A stretch of 64,000 nt of DNA, taken from positions 1 through 64,000 of the forward strand of contig NZ_JALHLS010000014.1 of NCBI RefSeq assembly GCF_022844445.1. The letters are read 5' to 3'. A program made the translations under genes and the position numbers. Positions 27,985 to 36,988 of the stretch are shown here, one piece after another. This DNA comes from Hyphomonas sp. GTDB taxonomy: Bacteria > Pseudomonadota > Alphaproteobacteria > Caulobacterales > Hyphomonadaceae. How positions within the stretch are numbered: position 1 is the first letter of the stretch; every line of letters begins with the position of its first letter. Below the pieces are notes generated by a model that saw nothing but the letters and a program-made list of their open reading frames with translations, searched no databases and was not told the origin of the DNA.

Positions 27985-29127
27985 ATGCGTTGGAAGATGT
28001 CATGTCTGGCGGCGGCGCTGGCGCTGCTTGTGGCTTGTGCGCCGAAACAGGAGGCGCCAGTGCCCGCCGCTGAAATCCCGCCTGCCGCAGAGTTGCCGGC
28101 CGCCCGTGAGGGCGTGGTCACCGACCGGTTTGCCCGGCTCGCGCTCGCCTGCGTCCACCGGGAGTACCCGAACAAGATCAGCCATGTGCTGAACACCGAC
28201 GCCGACGCAAAGCCGGCGCGCGAACTCTATCCGGCCTTCTATGGCTGCTATGACTGGCATTCCTCGGTGCACGGCCACTGGCTGCTCATGCGCGTTCTGA
28301 ACACCGATCCCGAGACGCCAATGCGCCCCGCGATTCTCGAAGCCCTCGGCAAGAGCTTCACGCCGGAGAACATCGCCGGCGAGCTCGCCTACTTTCAGGC
28401 GCCGGACCGAGCGAGTTTCGAGCGGCCCTATGGCACGGCCTGGTTCCTCCAGCTGATGACTGAACTGCGCGAGGCGAATGTCCCGGAGGCGGAAGGCTGG
28501 GTGCAGACGCTTCAGCCGCTCGAAGCCTTTATACGAGCTGAGACGATCAGCTGGCTCGGCAAGCTGGTCTACCCCATCCGCATTGGCACCCATAACTCCA
28601 CTTCCTTCGCCTTCGGCCTTATGCTCGACTGGGCGGACGCCGCCGGCGATACCGAGTTCCGCATTCTCCTCGCGGCTAAGGCGATGGCCTTCCACGCCAA
28701 CGACGTGAACTGCCCGCTCGCCTATGAGCCCTCGGGCGAGGATTTTCTCTCGCCCTGCCTGATGGAGGCGGACCTGATGCGCCGCGTCCTTCCGCAGGCG
28801 GAGTATGTGGCGTGGCTTACGGCCTTCCTGCCGCAGATCCCGCTCGATGGGCGCGCGGACTGGCTTTCGCCCGGCATTGTGCTCGACGCTTCGGATGGCA
28901 AGCTGGTGCACCTGGACGGCGTGAACCTGTCGCGTGCGTGGGCTCTGGAAGGCATCGCCTCTGCGCTGCCGCAAGACGATGCGCGTATCCCGGCTCTGCT
29001 CGCTGCGGCGGCCGTGCACAAGGAAACGGGCATCGCGGCCGTCAGCGACCAGCACTATGCTGGCAGTCACTGGCTCGCGAGCTTCGCGACCTATCTTGAA
29101 ACGAAGCGGGGCATCCCCCTGCAATGA
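27985..29127 (+). CDS. DUF2891 family lipoprotein
   Basis: A 380-residue protein with a lipoprotein signal (LLVAC lipobox near residue 18) and a long alpha-helical DUF2891 domain. Conserved-looking pieces are ALACVHREYPNKISH, FYGCYDWHSSVHGHW, NSTSFAFGLML and DQHYAGSHWLASF, rich in His and Trp, as in alpha/alpha-barrel enzymes. The function of the family is not established. It overlaps the Nramp-like gene by 4 bases and so heads the pxp operon, which links it to 5-oxoproline use. The ATG at 27985 was chosen because the signal peptide begins there. Confidence 0.85.
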   Translation: MRWKMSCLAAALALLVACAPKQEAPVPAAEIPPAAELPAAREGVVTDRFARLALACVHREYPNKISHVLNTDADAKPARELYPAFYGCYDWHSSVHGHWLLMRVLNTDPETPMRPAILEALGKSFTPENIAGELAYFQAPDRASFERPYGTAWFLQLMTELREANVPEAEGWVQTLQPLEAFIRAETISWLGKLVYPIRIGTHNSTSFAFGLMLDWADAAGDTEFRILLAAKAMAFHANDVNCPLAYEPSGEDFLSPCLMEADLMRRVLPQAEYVAWLTAFLPQIPLDGRADWLSPGIVLDASDGKLVHLDGVNLSRAWALEGIASALPQDDARIPALLAAAAVHKETGIAAVSDQHYAGSHWLASFATYLETKRGIPLQ

Positions 29128-30332
29128 AACTGCCCTTCGGCCCCGGCGCGCTCGTTACGGCTGCCTTTATCGGCCCGGGGACGGTCACGGCCTGCACACT
29201 CGCGGGCGCCAATTTCGGCTATGCGCTTCTTTGGGCGCTGGTCTTCGCGACGGTCGCGACGATCATCTTGCAGGAAATGTCGGCCCGGCTCGGCGTCGTG
29301 ACGGGCTCTGGGCTCGGCGAGGCGCTAATGGCCGGGGCGGGCCATCCGGCCCTCAAGTTTGCCTTCGCAGCGCTGGTCGTCGTGGCCCTGGCGCTGGGCA
29401 ATGCGGCCTACCAGGCGGGCAATCTTACCGGCGCGGCGCTCGGCGGCGAGGCGATCCTCGACGGTCTGGGCGTTGACCGGCGCCTCCTCGTCATCCTCCT
29501 TGCGCTGACGGCCGGGGCTTTCCTCCTATCCGGCAGCTACAAGCTGATGGAGCGGGTCCTGATCGGTCTCGTCATCCTGATGAGCCTCGCTTTCGCAGGC
29601 AGCGTCCTTATCACGCGGCCGGACTTCGGCGCCATGCTCGCGGGCCTCGTTCCGCGCCTGCCGGAGGGCAGCCTCTTCACCGCCATCGCACTCATCGGCA
29701 CCACCATCGTGCCCTACAATCTCTTTCTCCACGCTTCCGCGGCGCGCGAACGCTGGGCCGGGGGAGGTGCAGTAGCGCTCGCCGATGCGCGGCGCGACAC
29801 GCAAATCTCGGTAGGGCTCGGCGGCCTCATCTCGATGTTCATCCTGATCACCGGCGCTGCCAGCCTTTTCGGCAGCGGCCTGACGATCAAGTCCGGCGCC
29901 GACCTCGCCTCCGCCATCGAGCCCGCCTACGGGATGATGGCGCAATATCTTGTCGGCACCGGCCTCCTCGCCGCCGGTCTCAGCTCGGCCATCACCGCGC
30001 CGATGGCCGCCGCCTATGCGGTCAGCGAACTTGCCGGCAAGCCGCCACGCGGCCCGCTCTTCCGCCTCGTCGCCATGGCCGTTCTTGTCGTGGGCACGGG
30101 CATCGCGCTGATGGGTTTCAATCCGTTGACGGTCATTCTGACCGCGCAGGTCGCCAACGGTATGCTGCTGCCCATTGTTGCCATCTTCCTGATGGTCGCC
30201 ATGAACCGCCGCAGCCTCCTCGGCGACCGGGTGAACACGCCGCTGCAGAACCTGCTTGGCGGCGCCGTGCTGGTGGTCACAATCGGCCTCGGCGCCCGCC
30301 TCATTCTCCGCGCGGCAGGGGTATGGCCATGA
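29124..30332 (+). CDS. Nramp-like transporter lacking the canonical metal ligands
   Basis: A 402-residue protein with about 11 membrane segments and clear Nramp family sequence (LAGANFGYALLWAL, RLGVVTG, PYNLFLHAS). The metal-binding TM1 motif DPGN reads GPGT (FIGPGTVTACT), and the TM6 motif, usually A-x-x-MPHN, reads TTIVPYN. The Asp, Asn, Ala and Met that bind manganese or iron are therefore all replaced. Relatives such as Bacillus YcsG also sit beside pxpABC genes, so an organic substrate or another ion is plausible. It overlaps DUF2891 by 4 bases and pxpA by 10. Transport of 5-oxoproline is a hypothesis. Confidence 0.85.
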   Translation: MKLPFGPGALVTAAFIGPGTVTACTLAGANFGYALLWALVFATVATIILQEMSARLGVVTGSGLGEALMAGAGHPALKFAFAALVVVALALGNAAYQAGNLTGAALGGEAILDGLGVDRRLLVILLALTAGAFLLSGSYKLMERVLIGLVILMSLAFAGSVLITRPDFGAMLAGLVPRLPEGSLFTAIALIGTTIVPYNLFLHASAARERWAGGGAVALADARRDTQISVGLGGLISMFILITGAASLFGSGLTIKSGADLASAIEPAYGMMAQYLVGTGLLAAGLSSAITAPMAAAYAVSELAGKPPRGPLFRLVAMAVLVVGTGIALMGFNPLTVILTAQVANGMLLPIVAIFLMVAMNRRSLLGDRVNTPLQNLLGGAVLVVTIGLGARLILRAAGVWP

Positions 30333-31081
30333 CGCCCACGCTCTGCCTCAATGCCGATCTTGGCGAATTGTCCGGCGCCGAAGGCCGCGCGCTCGATGCG
30401 GCCATGCTGCGTGTCGTCACGCGCTGCAACGTCGCCTGCGGCGGTCATGCCGGGGACGAGGTCTCGATGCGCGCTACCCTCCGCGCCGCGCGCGACAACG
30501 GCGTGCGCATCGGCGCGCACCCCTCCTATCCGGACCCCGAGAACTTTGGCCGACGTACCCTGACGATGTCGCCGCAAGACCTCGCCGCCTCCCTCGCCGC
30601 GCAGGCCCGGCGTCTCCTTTCTATCGCGGCGCAAGAGAAAGCTGCCGTCACACACCTCAAGGCGCACGGCGCGCTCTACAATGACGCCGCAAAGGATGCG
30701 GGCCTTGCTATCGTCATCGCCGCCGTAACGGCAGACGCTGGCCTGCGCGAACTCGTCGGCCCGCCGGGCAGCGAACTGGAGCGCGCTGCGCGTGCAGCAG
30801 GGCTGCAATATCTCGCCGAAGGCTTCGCAGACCGCAGCTATGAACCTGATGGCGCGCTGACGCCGCGCAGCCTTCCCGGCGCCGTGCTTGAAGATACATC
30901 CGCCGTGCTCGCGCAGGCGCTCGGCTTCGCGCGGGATGGCTCGGTCGCCGTGCGCGGCGGCGGGCGCATCCTGCTCGCCATCGATACGCTTTGCCTGCAC
31001 AGTGATACGCCCGGCGCCGCCGAGCATGCCCGTGCGCTCCGCGCCGGGCTCGAAGCCGCCGGCATCGGAGTACGTGCATGA
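30323..31081 (+). CDS. pxpA: 5-oxoprolinase subunit A (LamB/YcsF family)
   Basis: A 252-residue protein of the LamB/YcsF family. It opens LNADLGELSGAE and contains SCGGHAGD-like [29 protein letters not shown] and LKAHGALYNDA, all hallmarks. With PxpB and PxpC it makes the prokaryotic ATP-dependent 5-oxoprolinase, which opens 5-oxoproline (pyroglutamate) to glutamate. The ATG at 30323 lies within the Nramp-like gene's end; a second ATG 6 bases on is possible. Its end overlaps pxpB by 4 bases. Confidence 0.95.
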   Translation: MAMTPTLCLNADLGELSGAEGRALDAAMLRVVTRCNVACGGHAGDEVSMRATLRAARDNGVRIGAHPSYPDPENFGRRTLTMSPQDLAASLAAQARRLLSIAAQEKAAVTHLKAHGALYNDAAKDAGLAIVIAAVTADAGLRELVGPPGSELERAARAAGLQYLAEGFADRSYEPDGALTPRSLPGAVLEDTSAVLAQALGFARDGSVAVRGGGRILLAIDTLCLHSDTPGAAEHARALRAGLEAAGIGVRA

Positions 31082-31719
31082 TGGCGCCGGCCTTCCCGGT
31101 CATCGCACTGGGGGATGATGCGCTTACGGTCCTCTGCGGCCCCGGCGACATCCGCCACACCCTCGCGCATCATTTGGCGAGCGACCAAAGCTGGATCGAG
31201 GTTGTCCCGGGAAAGCAGGATGTCACTGTCGCATTCGATCCGCACGCGGAAGGCATGGGCCTTGCGGCGGCGAGGCTGAAGCGTCTTCTGGAGTTGGCTG
31301 CCCTATCGCCTGCTCTCGACGCCAAAACCCACTCGCTGGAAGCGGTGTTCGGCGGCGAAGATGGCCCGGATCTCGCGGCCCTCTCCGATAGGCTCGCAAT
31401 ACCGGCAGCGCAGATCATGGATGAAGTCCTTCAATCGCCGCTGACCGTCGACATGCTCGGCTTCACACCCGGATTCGCTTACCTGACCGGCCTCTCGTCC
31501 ATGCTCTCTGGGGAGCGGCTGGACACGCCCCGCGCGCGCGTTCCGGCCGGTTCAATCGGCCTGATCACGGGGCAGGTTGGCCTCTACGCCCTGGAAGGGC
31601 CCGGCGGCTGGCCGATCATCGGGCGGCTGCAAGTGCCTCTGTTCGACCGCACCGCGACGAACCCGTTCCGCCTTGCACCAGGAGACCGCGTCTTCCTGCG
31701 CCGGAGCGGCCGGCCATGA
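31078..31719 (+). CDS. pxpB: 5-oxoprolinase subunit B (KipI/PxpB family)
   Basis: A 213-residue protein of the carboxyltransferase domain subdomain C/D type. The family stretch LGFTPGFAYLTGL, then PRARVPAGSIGLITGQ and GGWPIIGRL, is well conserved. It works as part of the PxpABC 5-oxoprolinase. In Bacillus the homologue KipI was first described as a kinase inhibitor, but its operon setting here favours the metabolic role. It overlaps both neighbours by 4 bases. Confidence 0.94.
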   Translation: MMAPAFPVIALGDDALTVLCGPGDIRHTLAHHLASDQSWIEVVPGKQDVTVAFDPHAEGMGLAAARLKRLLELAALSPALDAKTHSLEAVFGGEDGPDLAALSDRLAIPAAQIMDEVLQSPLTVDMLGFTPGFAYLTGLSSMLSGERLDTPRARVPAGSIGLITGQVGLYALEGPGGWPIIGRLQVPLFDRTATNPFRLAPGDRVFLRRSGRP

Positions 31720-32642
31720 GCCTACGGGTCATCGATCCCGGCATCCAGTGCACGGTGCAGGCCGCGCCGCGCCTCGGCTATCGCCATGCGGGTGTACCCT
31801 ATGGCGGGGCGGCGGACCCTCTCTCCATGGCGCTCGCCAACCGGCTTTGCGGCAACCCTGCAGACGCGCCCTGCCTTGAGATAGCCTACGGCCCGGCCAG
31901 CTTCGCCTTCGATTCGCCCGTGCAGGTCGCGCTGACAGGCGCGCCCGCGAGTGTCCGCGTCATGGGTGCCACAAAGGACATGCACGCGCTGCTTGAGATC
32001 GGTGCCGGCGATGTTCTGGAGATCGGCGCCGCGTCCACGGGCTCCCGCATCTATCTCGCAGTCGCGGGAGAGATAGCGGCGGAGTCCTTCCTTGGCTCCC
32101 AGTCCACTTATGTGCCGGCTCGTTTCGGCGGTCATCAGGGCCGGGCGCTGGCAAAAGGCGACGAACTCGCCATCACGAGCGTCCGACGCGTCCCGTTCAC
32201 CGCTACGCCCGCCGAACTAAGCCTGCCGTTGTCTCACAGCTTCGCCCTGCGCGTGGTGCCAGGTCCTGACTTCCCGGAAGGCGCGTTCGATGTGAATTCA
32301 TCCGTCTACCACGTATCCCGCCGACTCAGCCGGATGGGGGCCGAGATCGAAGGCCCGTTCCCGCCTCGGGCCGGGGCCGGCCTCAAGCCAAGCGCCGCCG
32401 TCTTCCCGGGCGCCCTGCAGGTCACCCCGCAAGGGCGCGGCTACCTGCTGCTGCCGGACGGGCAGACGACCGGCGGCTATCCGCATCTGCTGCAGGTCAT
32501 CCGCGCCGATCGCCATCTGCTCGGCCAGCTACGCCCCGGCGACAGCCTCCGCTTCCTTCTGCGCTCGCAGGCAGAAGCGGAAGCGGCGCTCCGGGCCAAG
32601 CAGGCCCTGATCGCCGCCTGGGTTACGGATTTCCGCCTCTGA
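31716..32642 (+). CDS. pxpC: 5-oxoprolinase subunit C (KipA/PxpC, biotin-dependent carboxyltransferase-like)
   Basis: A 308-residue partner of PxpB. It begins VIDPGIQCTVQAAPRLGYRHAGVPYGGAADPLS (shown by position: residues 5-37) and carries the SSVYHVSRRLSRMG segment and LLPDGQTTGGYPHLLQV, all typical of the carboxyltransferase subdomain A/B family. It completes the pxpABC set. The gene ends directly against the stop of the convergent TonB receptor gene, with no space for a separate terminator. Confidence 0.94.
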   Translation: MSLRVIDPGIQCTVQAAPRLGYRHAGVPYGGAADPLSMALANRLCGNPADAPCLEIAYGPASFAFDSPVQVALTGAPASVRVMGATKDMHALLEIGAGDVLEIGAASTGSRIYLAVAGEIAAESFLGSQSTYVPARFGGHQGRALAKGDELAITSVRRVPFTATPAELSLPLSHSFALRVVPGPDFPEGAFDVNSSVYHVSRRLSRMGAEIEGPFPPRAGAGLKPSAAVFPGALQVTPQGRGYLLLPDGQTTGGYPHLLQVIRADRHLLGQLRPGDSLRFLLRSQAEAEAALRAKQALIAAWVTDFRL

Positions 32643-34733
32643 TCAGAACGCGACGCGCACGCCTGCGCGCACGTTGCGGCCGGGCAGGGGCAACAGGTCC
32701 TTCAGCACGGACGTCGACAGGCGCGCTTCCTCGTCGGTTACGTTACGCACTTCGACAAAGGCCTGCGTGCCGTCCTGGCCAAAGCCCAGTTCGGCAAGGT
32801 TCAGCGCGCCGCGCAGGTTCACCAGCGTGTAGCCATCTGTCGGCAGCTGGCCGATGCCCGCATCGTCCTGGCCGTCGGCCCATTCGACGCCGGCGCCAAG
32901 TTCGAACAGCGCCCAATGTGCATCGGCGTCCGCTGTGAAGCGCCGCGGCGGCACGAACGGCACATCGGCGCCGTTGCCCAGCTCCGCATTCACAAAGTCC
33001 ACGCCGCCTTTCAGCGTCCACAATGCGCCCATCGGCCCGTTGTCGAACACGGCCTCGCTGTAGATCTCCGCGCCGATGAATTCGGCATCATCCTGCGTGA
33101 ACAGGAACACCGGCAGGTCGTCGGCCACGTCGACGATCACGCCTTCCTCCTCGATGGTGCCGGGGGCCAGGTAGATGAAGTCGTTGAAGCTGGTCTTGAA
33201 CGCGTTCACCCCGAAGGACAGCCATTCATTCTTCCAGCGGACAGTGCCTTCCACGTTCAGGCCGCGCTCCTTGTCGAGCGAGGCATCACCCACTTCATAC
33301 TGCGCCGTGGCAAGGTGCGGGCCGAAGGCAAAGAGTTCACTTTCGTTCGGTGCGCGTTCAGTATAGCTGAGCTGCGCCCCGAAGAACCAGCCGCCTTCCG
33401 TGTGCTGATGGATGCCGGCAGAGCCGCTGAACAGGTCAAATTCCGCCTTGCCCTGCAGATCGTTGTCATGCTCGACCGTCTCGCCCCTTAGGCCGCCTTC
33501 AACGCCGAAGCCATTGTCCCAATCACGGGCCTCATAGAGGAACACAGCGAGCGATTTCGTATCGGTCGGCGTAATGAAAGCTTCGTCGCCTTCTGTGAAC
33601 AGTTCCTTGTCCAGCGCCTGCACACCGAGGGCGCCTTCAAAGCCAGCAATCGTGTGGTCCACTTCACCGCGCGCTTCCCAGCCCTTGGTGTCGAAGCGGG
33701 TGCCCGGTTCGCCAGGCCCTTCAAACTCGATGTGTTGATAGTCGGCATAGGCCAGTGAGCCTGAGACCCGCGTGATCACGTCGCCGGCCACGTCATAGCC
33801 CGCGCGGAAGTCGTAGCGCATCTGCTCCAGATCGATGAAAGGCTCCTCTTCGGCGCCTTCTTCTTCTGGGGCACCTTCTTCGTGCTCATGCGAATGACCC
33901 GGCAGGCCGTATTCTGCCGTCTGGCGGCGTACCGCAAAACCGGCAAAGCCGCGCTCGCCGACCCAGGACAGGCCCGCACCGAGAGAGTCCGTCTTCAGGA
34001 AGGAATTCTCCACCTGTCCGCGCGCCTCTTCGTGCGCTTCGCCTTCTTCTTCCTCGGCTTCCTCCAGCGCCCTCAGGCGCGCGGATTCCACGTAGCCCGG
34101 AATGTCATAGTCGCCGAAATCGCGCATTGAAGCCGACAGTGCGAGGACGACCGGACCGGTGGCATAGCGGGCGCGGCCGGCCAGTTCGGTGCCTTCGTTG
34201 ACGCTGTTATAGGCGCCCATCAGGTCGCCCGAGATGGCACCATCCGGAATGGTCTCTGAGATCAGCCCGTCAATCACGTTGACCACGCCGCCGATGGCCT
34301 GGCCGCCATATGCCAGCGCCGCCGGCCCGCGCAGGATCTCGATCTTCTCGGCATCGATCCCGTCCGCCGCCACCTGGTGATCCGGGCTTGCCGCCGACAC
34401 GTCGATCACGCCGATCCCGTTGGTGAGCACCTGAACGCGCTCAGCACCGAGGCCGCGCAGCACAGGCCGGCTCGCGCCCTGCCCGAAATATGTTGAGGAG
34501 ATGCCCGGCTCGCCCGACAGGGTGTCGCCCAGCGTCGAGGCGAGATTGCGCAGGATGTCCTCGCGTTCCATCGCGGTGGCGTTGCCCACCAGCTCGTCAC
34601 TTGCGCGGTCGGGGCCAGGCGCCGTCGTGATGAGCACCGGCTCCAGCCGCCGCGGGGTTTCAGCCTCCTGCGCTTGGGCCACGCCCAGCAGGGCCTGGGT
34701 AGACACGGCGGTCGCCAGAAAAACGCGCTTCAT
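32643..34733 (-). CDS. TonB-dependent outer-membrane receptor, ZnuD-like
   Basis: A 696-residue outer-membrane receptor. A signal peptide ends near residue 22 (GVAQA). The plug domain has GQGASRPVLRGLGAERV, SPDHQVAADGIDAEKIEIL and GQAIGGVVNVID, closest to zinc receptors of the ZnuD type. Two acidic, His-containing insertions (for example HSHEHEEGAPEEEGAEEE) in the early barrel loops fit zinc capture. It ends with a C-terminal Phe. The start at 34733 is fixed by the signal peptide and GGAGT at 34739-34743. A palindrome overlaps this ribosome binding site. Zinc as substrate is inferred. Confidence 0.88.
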   Translation of the reverse strand: MKRVFLATAVSTQALLGVAQAQEAETPRRLEPVLITTAPGPDRASDELVGNATAMEREDILRNLASTLGDTLSGEPGISSTYFGQGASRPVLRGLGAERVQVLTNGIGVIDVSAASPDHQVAADGIDAEKIEILRGPAALAYGGQAIGGVVNVIDGLISETIPDGAISGDLMGAYNSVNEGTELAGRARYATGPVVLALSASMRDFGDYDIPGYVESARLRALEEAEEEEGEAHEEARGQVENSFLKTDSLGAGLSWVGERGFAGFAVRRQTAEYGLPGHSHEHEEGAPEEEGAEEEPFIDLEQMRYDFRAGYDVAGDVITRVSGSLAYADYQHIEFEGPGEPGTRFDTKGWEARGEVDHTIAGFEGALGVQALDKELFTEGDEAFITPTDTKSLAVFLYEARDWDNGFGVEGGLRGETVEHDNDLQGKAEFDLFSGSAGIHQHTEGGWFFGAQLSYTERAPNESELFAFGPHLATAQYEVGDASLDKERGLNVEGTVRWKNEWLSFGVNAFKTSFNDFIYLAPGTIEEEGVIVDVADDLPVFLFTQDDAEFIGAEIYSEAVFDNGPMGALWTLKGGVDFVNAELGNGADVPFVPPRRFTADADAHWALFELGAGVEWADGQDDAGIGQLPTDGYTLVNLRGALNLAELGFGQDGTQAFVEVRNVTDEEARLSTSVLKDLLPLPGRNVRAGVRVAF

Positions 34734-34742
34734 CGGATACTC

Positions 34743-34773
34743 CTTCGTAATGTAATAATGTTGCATTACGAAG
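34743..34773 (-). promoter_or_regulatory. Perfect AT-rich palindrome upstream of the TonB receptor; candidate Zur-type operator
   Basis: CTTCGTAATG (34743-34752) and CATTACGAAG (34764-34773) are perfect inverted copies around an 11-base AT-rich spacer. The element lies 10 bases upstream of the receptor start and touches its Shine-Dalgarno. GTAAT/ATTAC half-sites recall Fur-family (Zur) operators. The link to zinc rests on the receptor type, not on a matched consensus. Confidence 0.7.
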
Positions 34774-34819
34774 CCGAGCGCCGAAGCGCAAGGGCGTTTG
34801 TCCGATTTTCAGAGCAGGA

Positions 34820-35563
34820 TCAGGCGGCGCTGCCGTCCACGCGCAGCAAGGAGCCAGTCGTGAAGCTGGAACTAGGGCTCGCAAGGTAAAGAGCCGCCGT
34901 GATGATCTCTTCAGGCTTCCCGGGGCGGCGCATTGCGTTGTCGGCGCTTTGGCGCATCTCTTCCGGCCAGGCTTTTGAAATGTCGGTGAGGAACGGACCG
35001 GGGCAAATCGTGTTCACGCGCACCTTCGGAGCATACTCGTGCGCCAAGGACAGGCTCATCGCGTTCAGGGCCGCCTTGGCTGATCCGTAGGGAACAACAT
35101 GAGGCAGCGGCACCAGGCTGCCGGAGGAAGAGATGTTGATGATGCTGCCACCATCGCCGTCCGCCATCCGCTTCGCGACCTGGCTCGCCAGCCGGAACGG
35201 GCCCTTGAAGTTGAGATTCAGCACGCTGTCGAACAGGGACTCAGTCACCTCATGGCTTGCCATGCGCGGGCCGGAGCCGGCATTGTTGACCAGGATGTCG
35301 ATGCGTCCGAATTTCGCATACGATGCCTCGATGAGCGCATCGATATCGTCCCAGCGCCCGCAATGCGCGGCGTGCGCGTAGGCCCGGCGCCCCATCTTGC
35401 GGAAATCTTCTGCGGCCGCTTCACAGGCATCGAGCTTCCGGCTCGCTACGATTATGTCCGCGCCGTGCAGCGCGAACGCTTTCGCCATCTGATAACCCAG
35501 CCCCCGGCTACCGCCGGTCACGAGCGCGACTTTTCCCGTCAGATCGAAATATGGGCTGGTCAT
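34820..35563 (-). CDS. SDR family oxidoreductase
   Basis: A 247-residue classical short-chain dehydrogenase. The cofactor loop is TGGSRGLG (TGxxxGxG, residues 15-22), NNAGSG follows at the usual place, and the catalytic Ser, Tyr and Lys are in ISSSGS and YGSAK. The sequence resembles gluconate 5-dehydrogenase and 3-oxoacyl-ACP reductase-type SDRs; the substrate cannot be told from sequence. A basic residue after the second strand (ASRK) favours NADP. It lies upstream of the TonB receptor on the same strand, 86 bases away. Confidence 0.88.
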   Translation of the reverse strand: MTSPYFDLTGKVALVTGGSRGLGYQMAKAFALHGADIIVASRKLDACEAAAEDFRKMGRRAYAHAAHCGRWDDIDALIEASYAKFGRIDILVNNAGSGPRMASHEVTESLFDSVLNLNFKGPFRLASQVAKRMADGDGGSIINISSSGSLVPLPHVVPYGSAKAALNAMSLSLAHEYAPKVRVNTICPGPFLTDISKAWPEEMRQSADNAMRRPGKPEEIITAALYLASPSSSFTTGSLLRVDGSAA

Positions 35564-35641
35564 CAGCGGTCCTCTCCCTGTTTACGAAGAAGTGTTCGCC
35601 ACGCTACCCCGCAGATCAAGCCTTGCCCGCGCGGAAATCCG

Positions 35642-36916
35642 TCAGTTCAGAACCTGCGGCGACGTCAGTGTCGCGGTCTTCGCCGCTTCCGCTTGGCGCA
35701 TCAGGCGCAGCATGTTGCCGCCCCAGATCTTCGCGAGGTCATCCTCGGTATAGCCTGCAGCCAGCAGGTCGGCGGTCACCTGCGGCAGGGCCGCGACGTC
35801 CTTCATCCCGTCCACGCCGCCGCCGCCATCCCAATCGGCGCCGATGCCGACATGATCCGGCCCGACGAGCTTCAATGTGTAGAGCAGGTGCTCCATGAAC
35901 TTTGTATAGGTCGAGCGCGGTGGCGGGAACGCGGTATCCATTTCCTTGCGCGCGGCACGAAAGGCCACGAGCTCTTCGGGTGCAAGCTTGGACGTATCCT
36001 TGCCATACCGGGCTTCGAGTTGCGCAATCGCTGCAAGCCGCTCGGGCGAGGCGACCAGCGGTTCGAGATACCCGCCGTACGCATTGACCTGGATCACGCC
36101 GCCGTCCGCCGCGATGGCCTTGAGCAGGTCATCCGGCAGGTTGCGCGGATGGTCATACACACCCTTCGGGCCGGAGTGCGACAGGATGATCGGCGTGGTC
36201 GACAGCGCGATCATGTCGCGCACCGCATCGTCCGACGCATGCGAGCCATCAAGGATCATGCCGAGCCGGTTCGCCTCACGCACGAGTTCTTCCCCCAACG
36301 GGCTAAGCCCCCCGAACACCTGAGCAACATCCGTCGCACTGTCCGCATACTGATTATTCCGGAAATGCACCGGCGCCACCATCCGCAGCCCGCCCACATA
36401 GAAGGCCTCGATCAGCGAGACATCCTCGCCGAGCGGGTAAGCGTTCTCCATGCTCTGGAACACGATCTTCTTGCCTTCCGCAGAAATGCGCTCCGCATCG
36501 TCTGCTGTGAAGGCCAGCTCCACATCCTCCGAATACTTCGCCGCGAATTCGCGGATGGCGGCCTGCCGCATCAAGGCAATCGTGCGCGCCGCAACATAGG
36601 ACGTCTTGTCCAGCTGGCCTTGCGTCGTGAATATCACCCAGAAGCCGCCGTCGAGGCCGCCTTCATTCATGCGGGGCAGGTCGACATGCGTGCCGTCCAC
36701 ATCGAAATCGCCGCGCTCGGAGAAGACATAGGTGTCTGAATGGAAATAGGCCGGCGTATCAAGGTGGCTGTCTAGCACCATGAAGTTCTGATGAAGCAGC
36801 GCCATTGGCGAAAGCGCCGGCGCGGGCGGCGTCGTAGGTTCCGATAGCTCCGGAGCCGGGGCTGTCTTGCAGCCGGCCAGCATGGCTGCAGCCAGCCCGA
36901 AAAGGATGCGTTTCAT
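35642..36916 (-). CDS. M19 family membrane dipeptidase, lipoprotein
   Basis: A 424-residue renal-dipeptidase-like zinc hydrolase with a lipoprotein signal (AAAMLAGC lipobox; Cys near residue 16). Metal-site motifs are LDSHLDTP, the DGSHASDDAV segment, LSHSG and HVGIGADWDGGGG. The family cleaves dipeptides, including some with a C-terminal D-residue, outside the cytoplasm. The start at 36916 was chosen for the signal peptide; an upstream in-frame start adds 12 residues without one. It follows purB on the minus strand with 72 bases between, where a GACGCC/GGCGTC hairpin (36961-36976) lies. Confidence 0.9.
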   Translation of the reverse strand: MKRILFGLAAAMLAGCKTAPAPELSEPTTPPAPALSPMALLHQNFMVLDSHLDTPAYFHSDTYVFSERGDFDVDGTHVDLPRMNEGGLDGGFWVIFTTQGQLDKTSYVAARTIALMRQAAIREFAAKYSEDVELAFTADDAERISAEGKKIVFQSMENAYPLGEDVSLIEAFYVGGLRMVAPVHFRNNQYADSATDVAQVFGGLSPLGEELVREANRLGMILDGSHASDDAVRDMIALSTTPIILSHSGPKGVYDHPRNLPDDLLKAIAADGGVIQVNAYGGYLEPLVASPERLAAIAQLEARYGKDTSKLAPEELVAFRAARKEMDTAFPPPRSTYTKFMEHLLYTLKLVGPDHVGIGADWDGGGGVDGMKDVAALPQVTADLLAAGYTEDDLAKIWGGNMLRLMRQAEAAKTATLTSPQVLN

Positions 36917-36988
36917 GGATAGCCCCGTAAGTTGAGTCTGATGGGTCATCATACTGGCCAGACGCCGTCCGGCGTCAACCAGAAGGGC

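Noticed and set aside
25068..28196. A 1042-codon open frame on the minus strand
   Set aside because: It lies antisense to pdhC and lpd, which are clear coding genes. Its sequence has no family-like content and is rich in Arg, His, Asp and Ala, as expected for the reverse of a high-GC coding strand.
35099..36739. A 546-codon open frame on the plus strand
   Set aside because: Antisense to the SDR and M19 dipeptidase genes, spanning both and the gap between them, with no recognisable domain.
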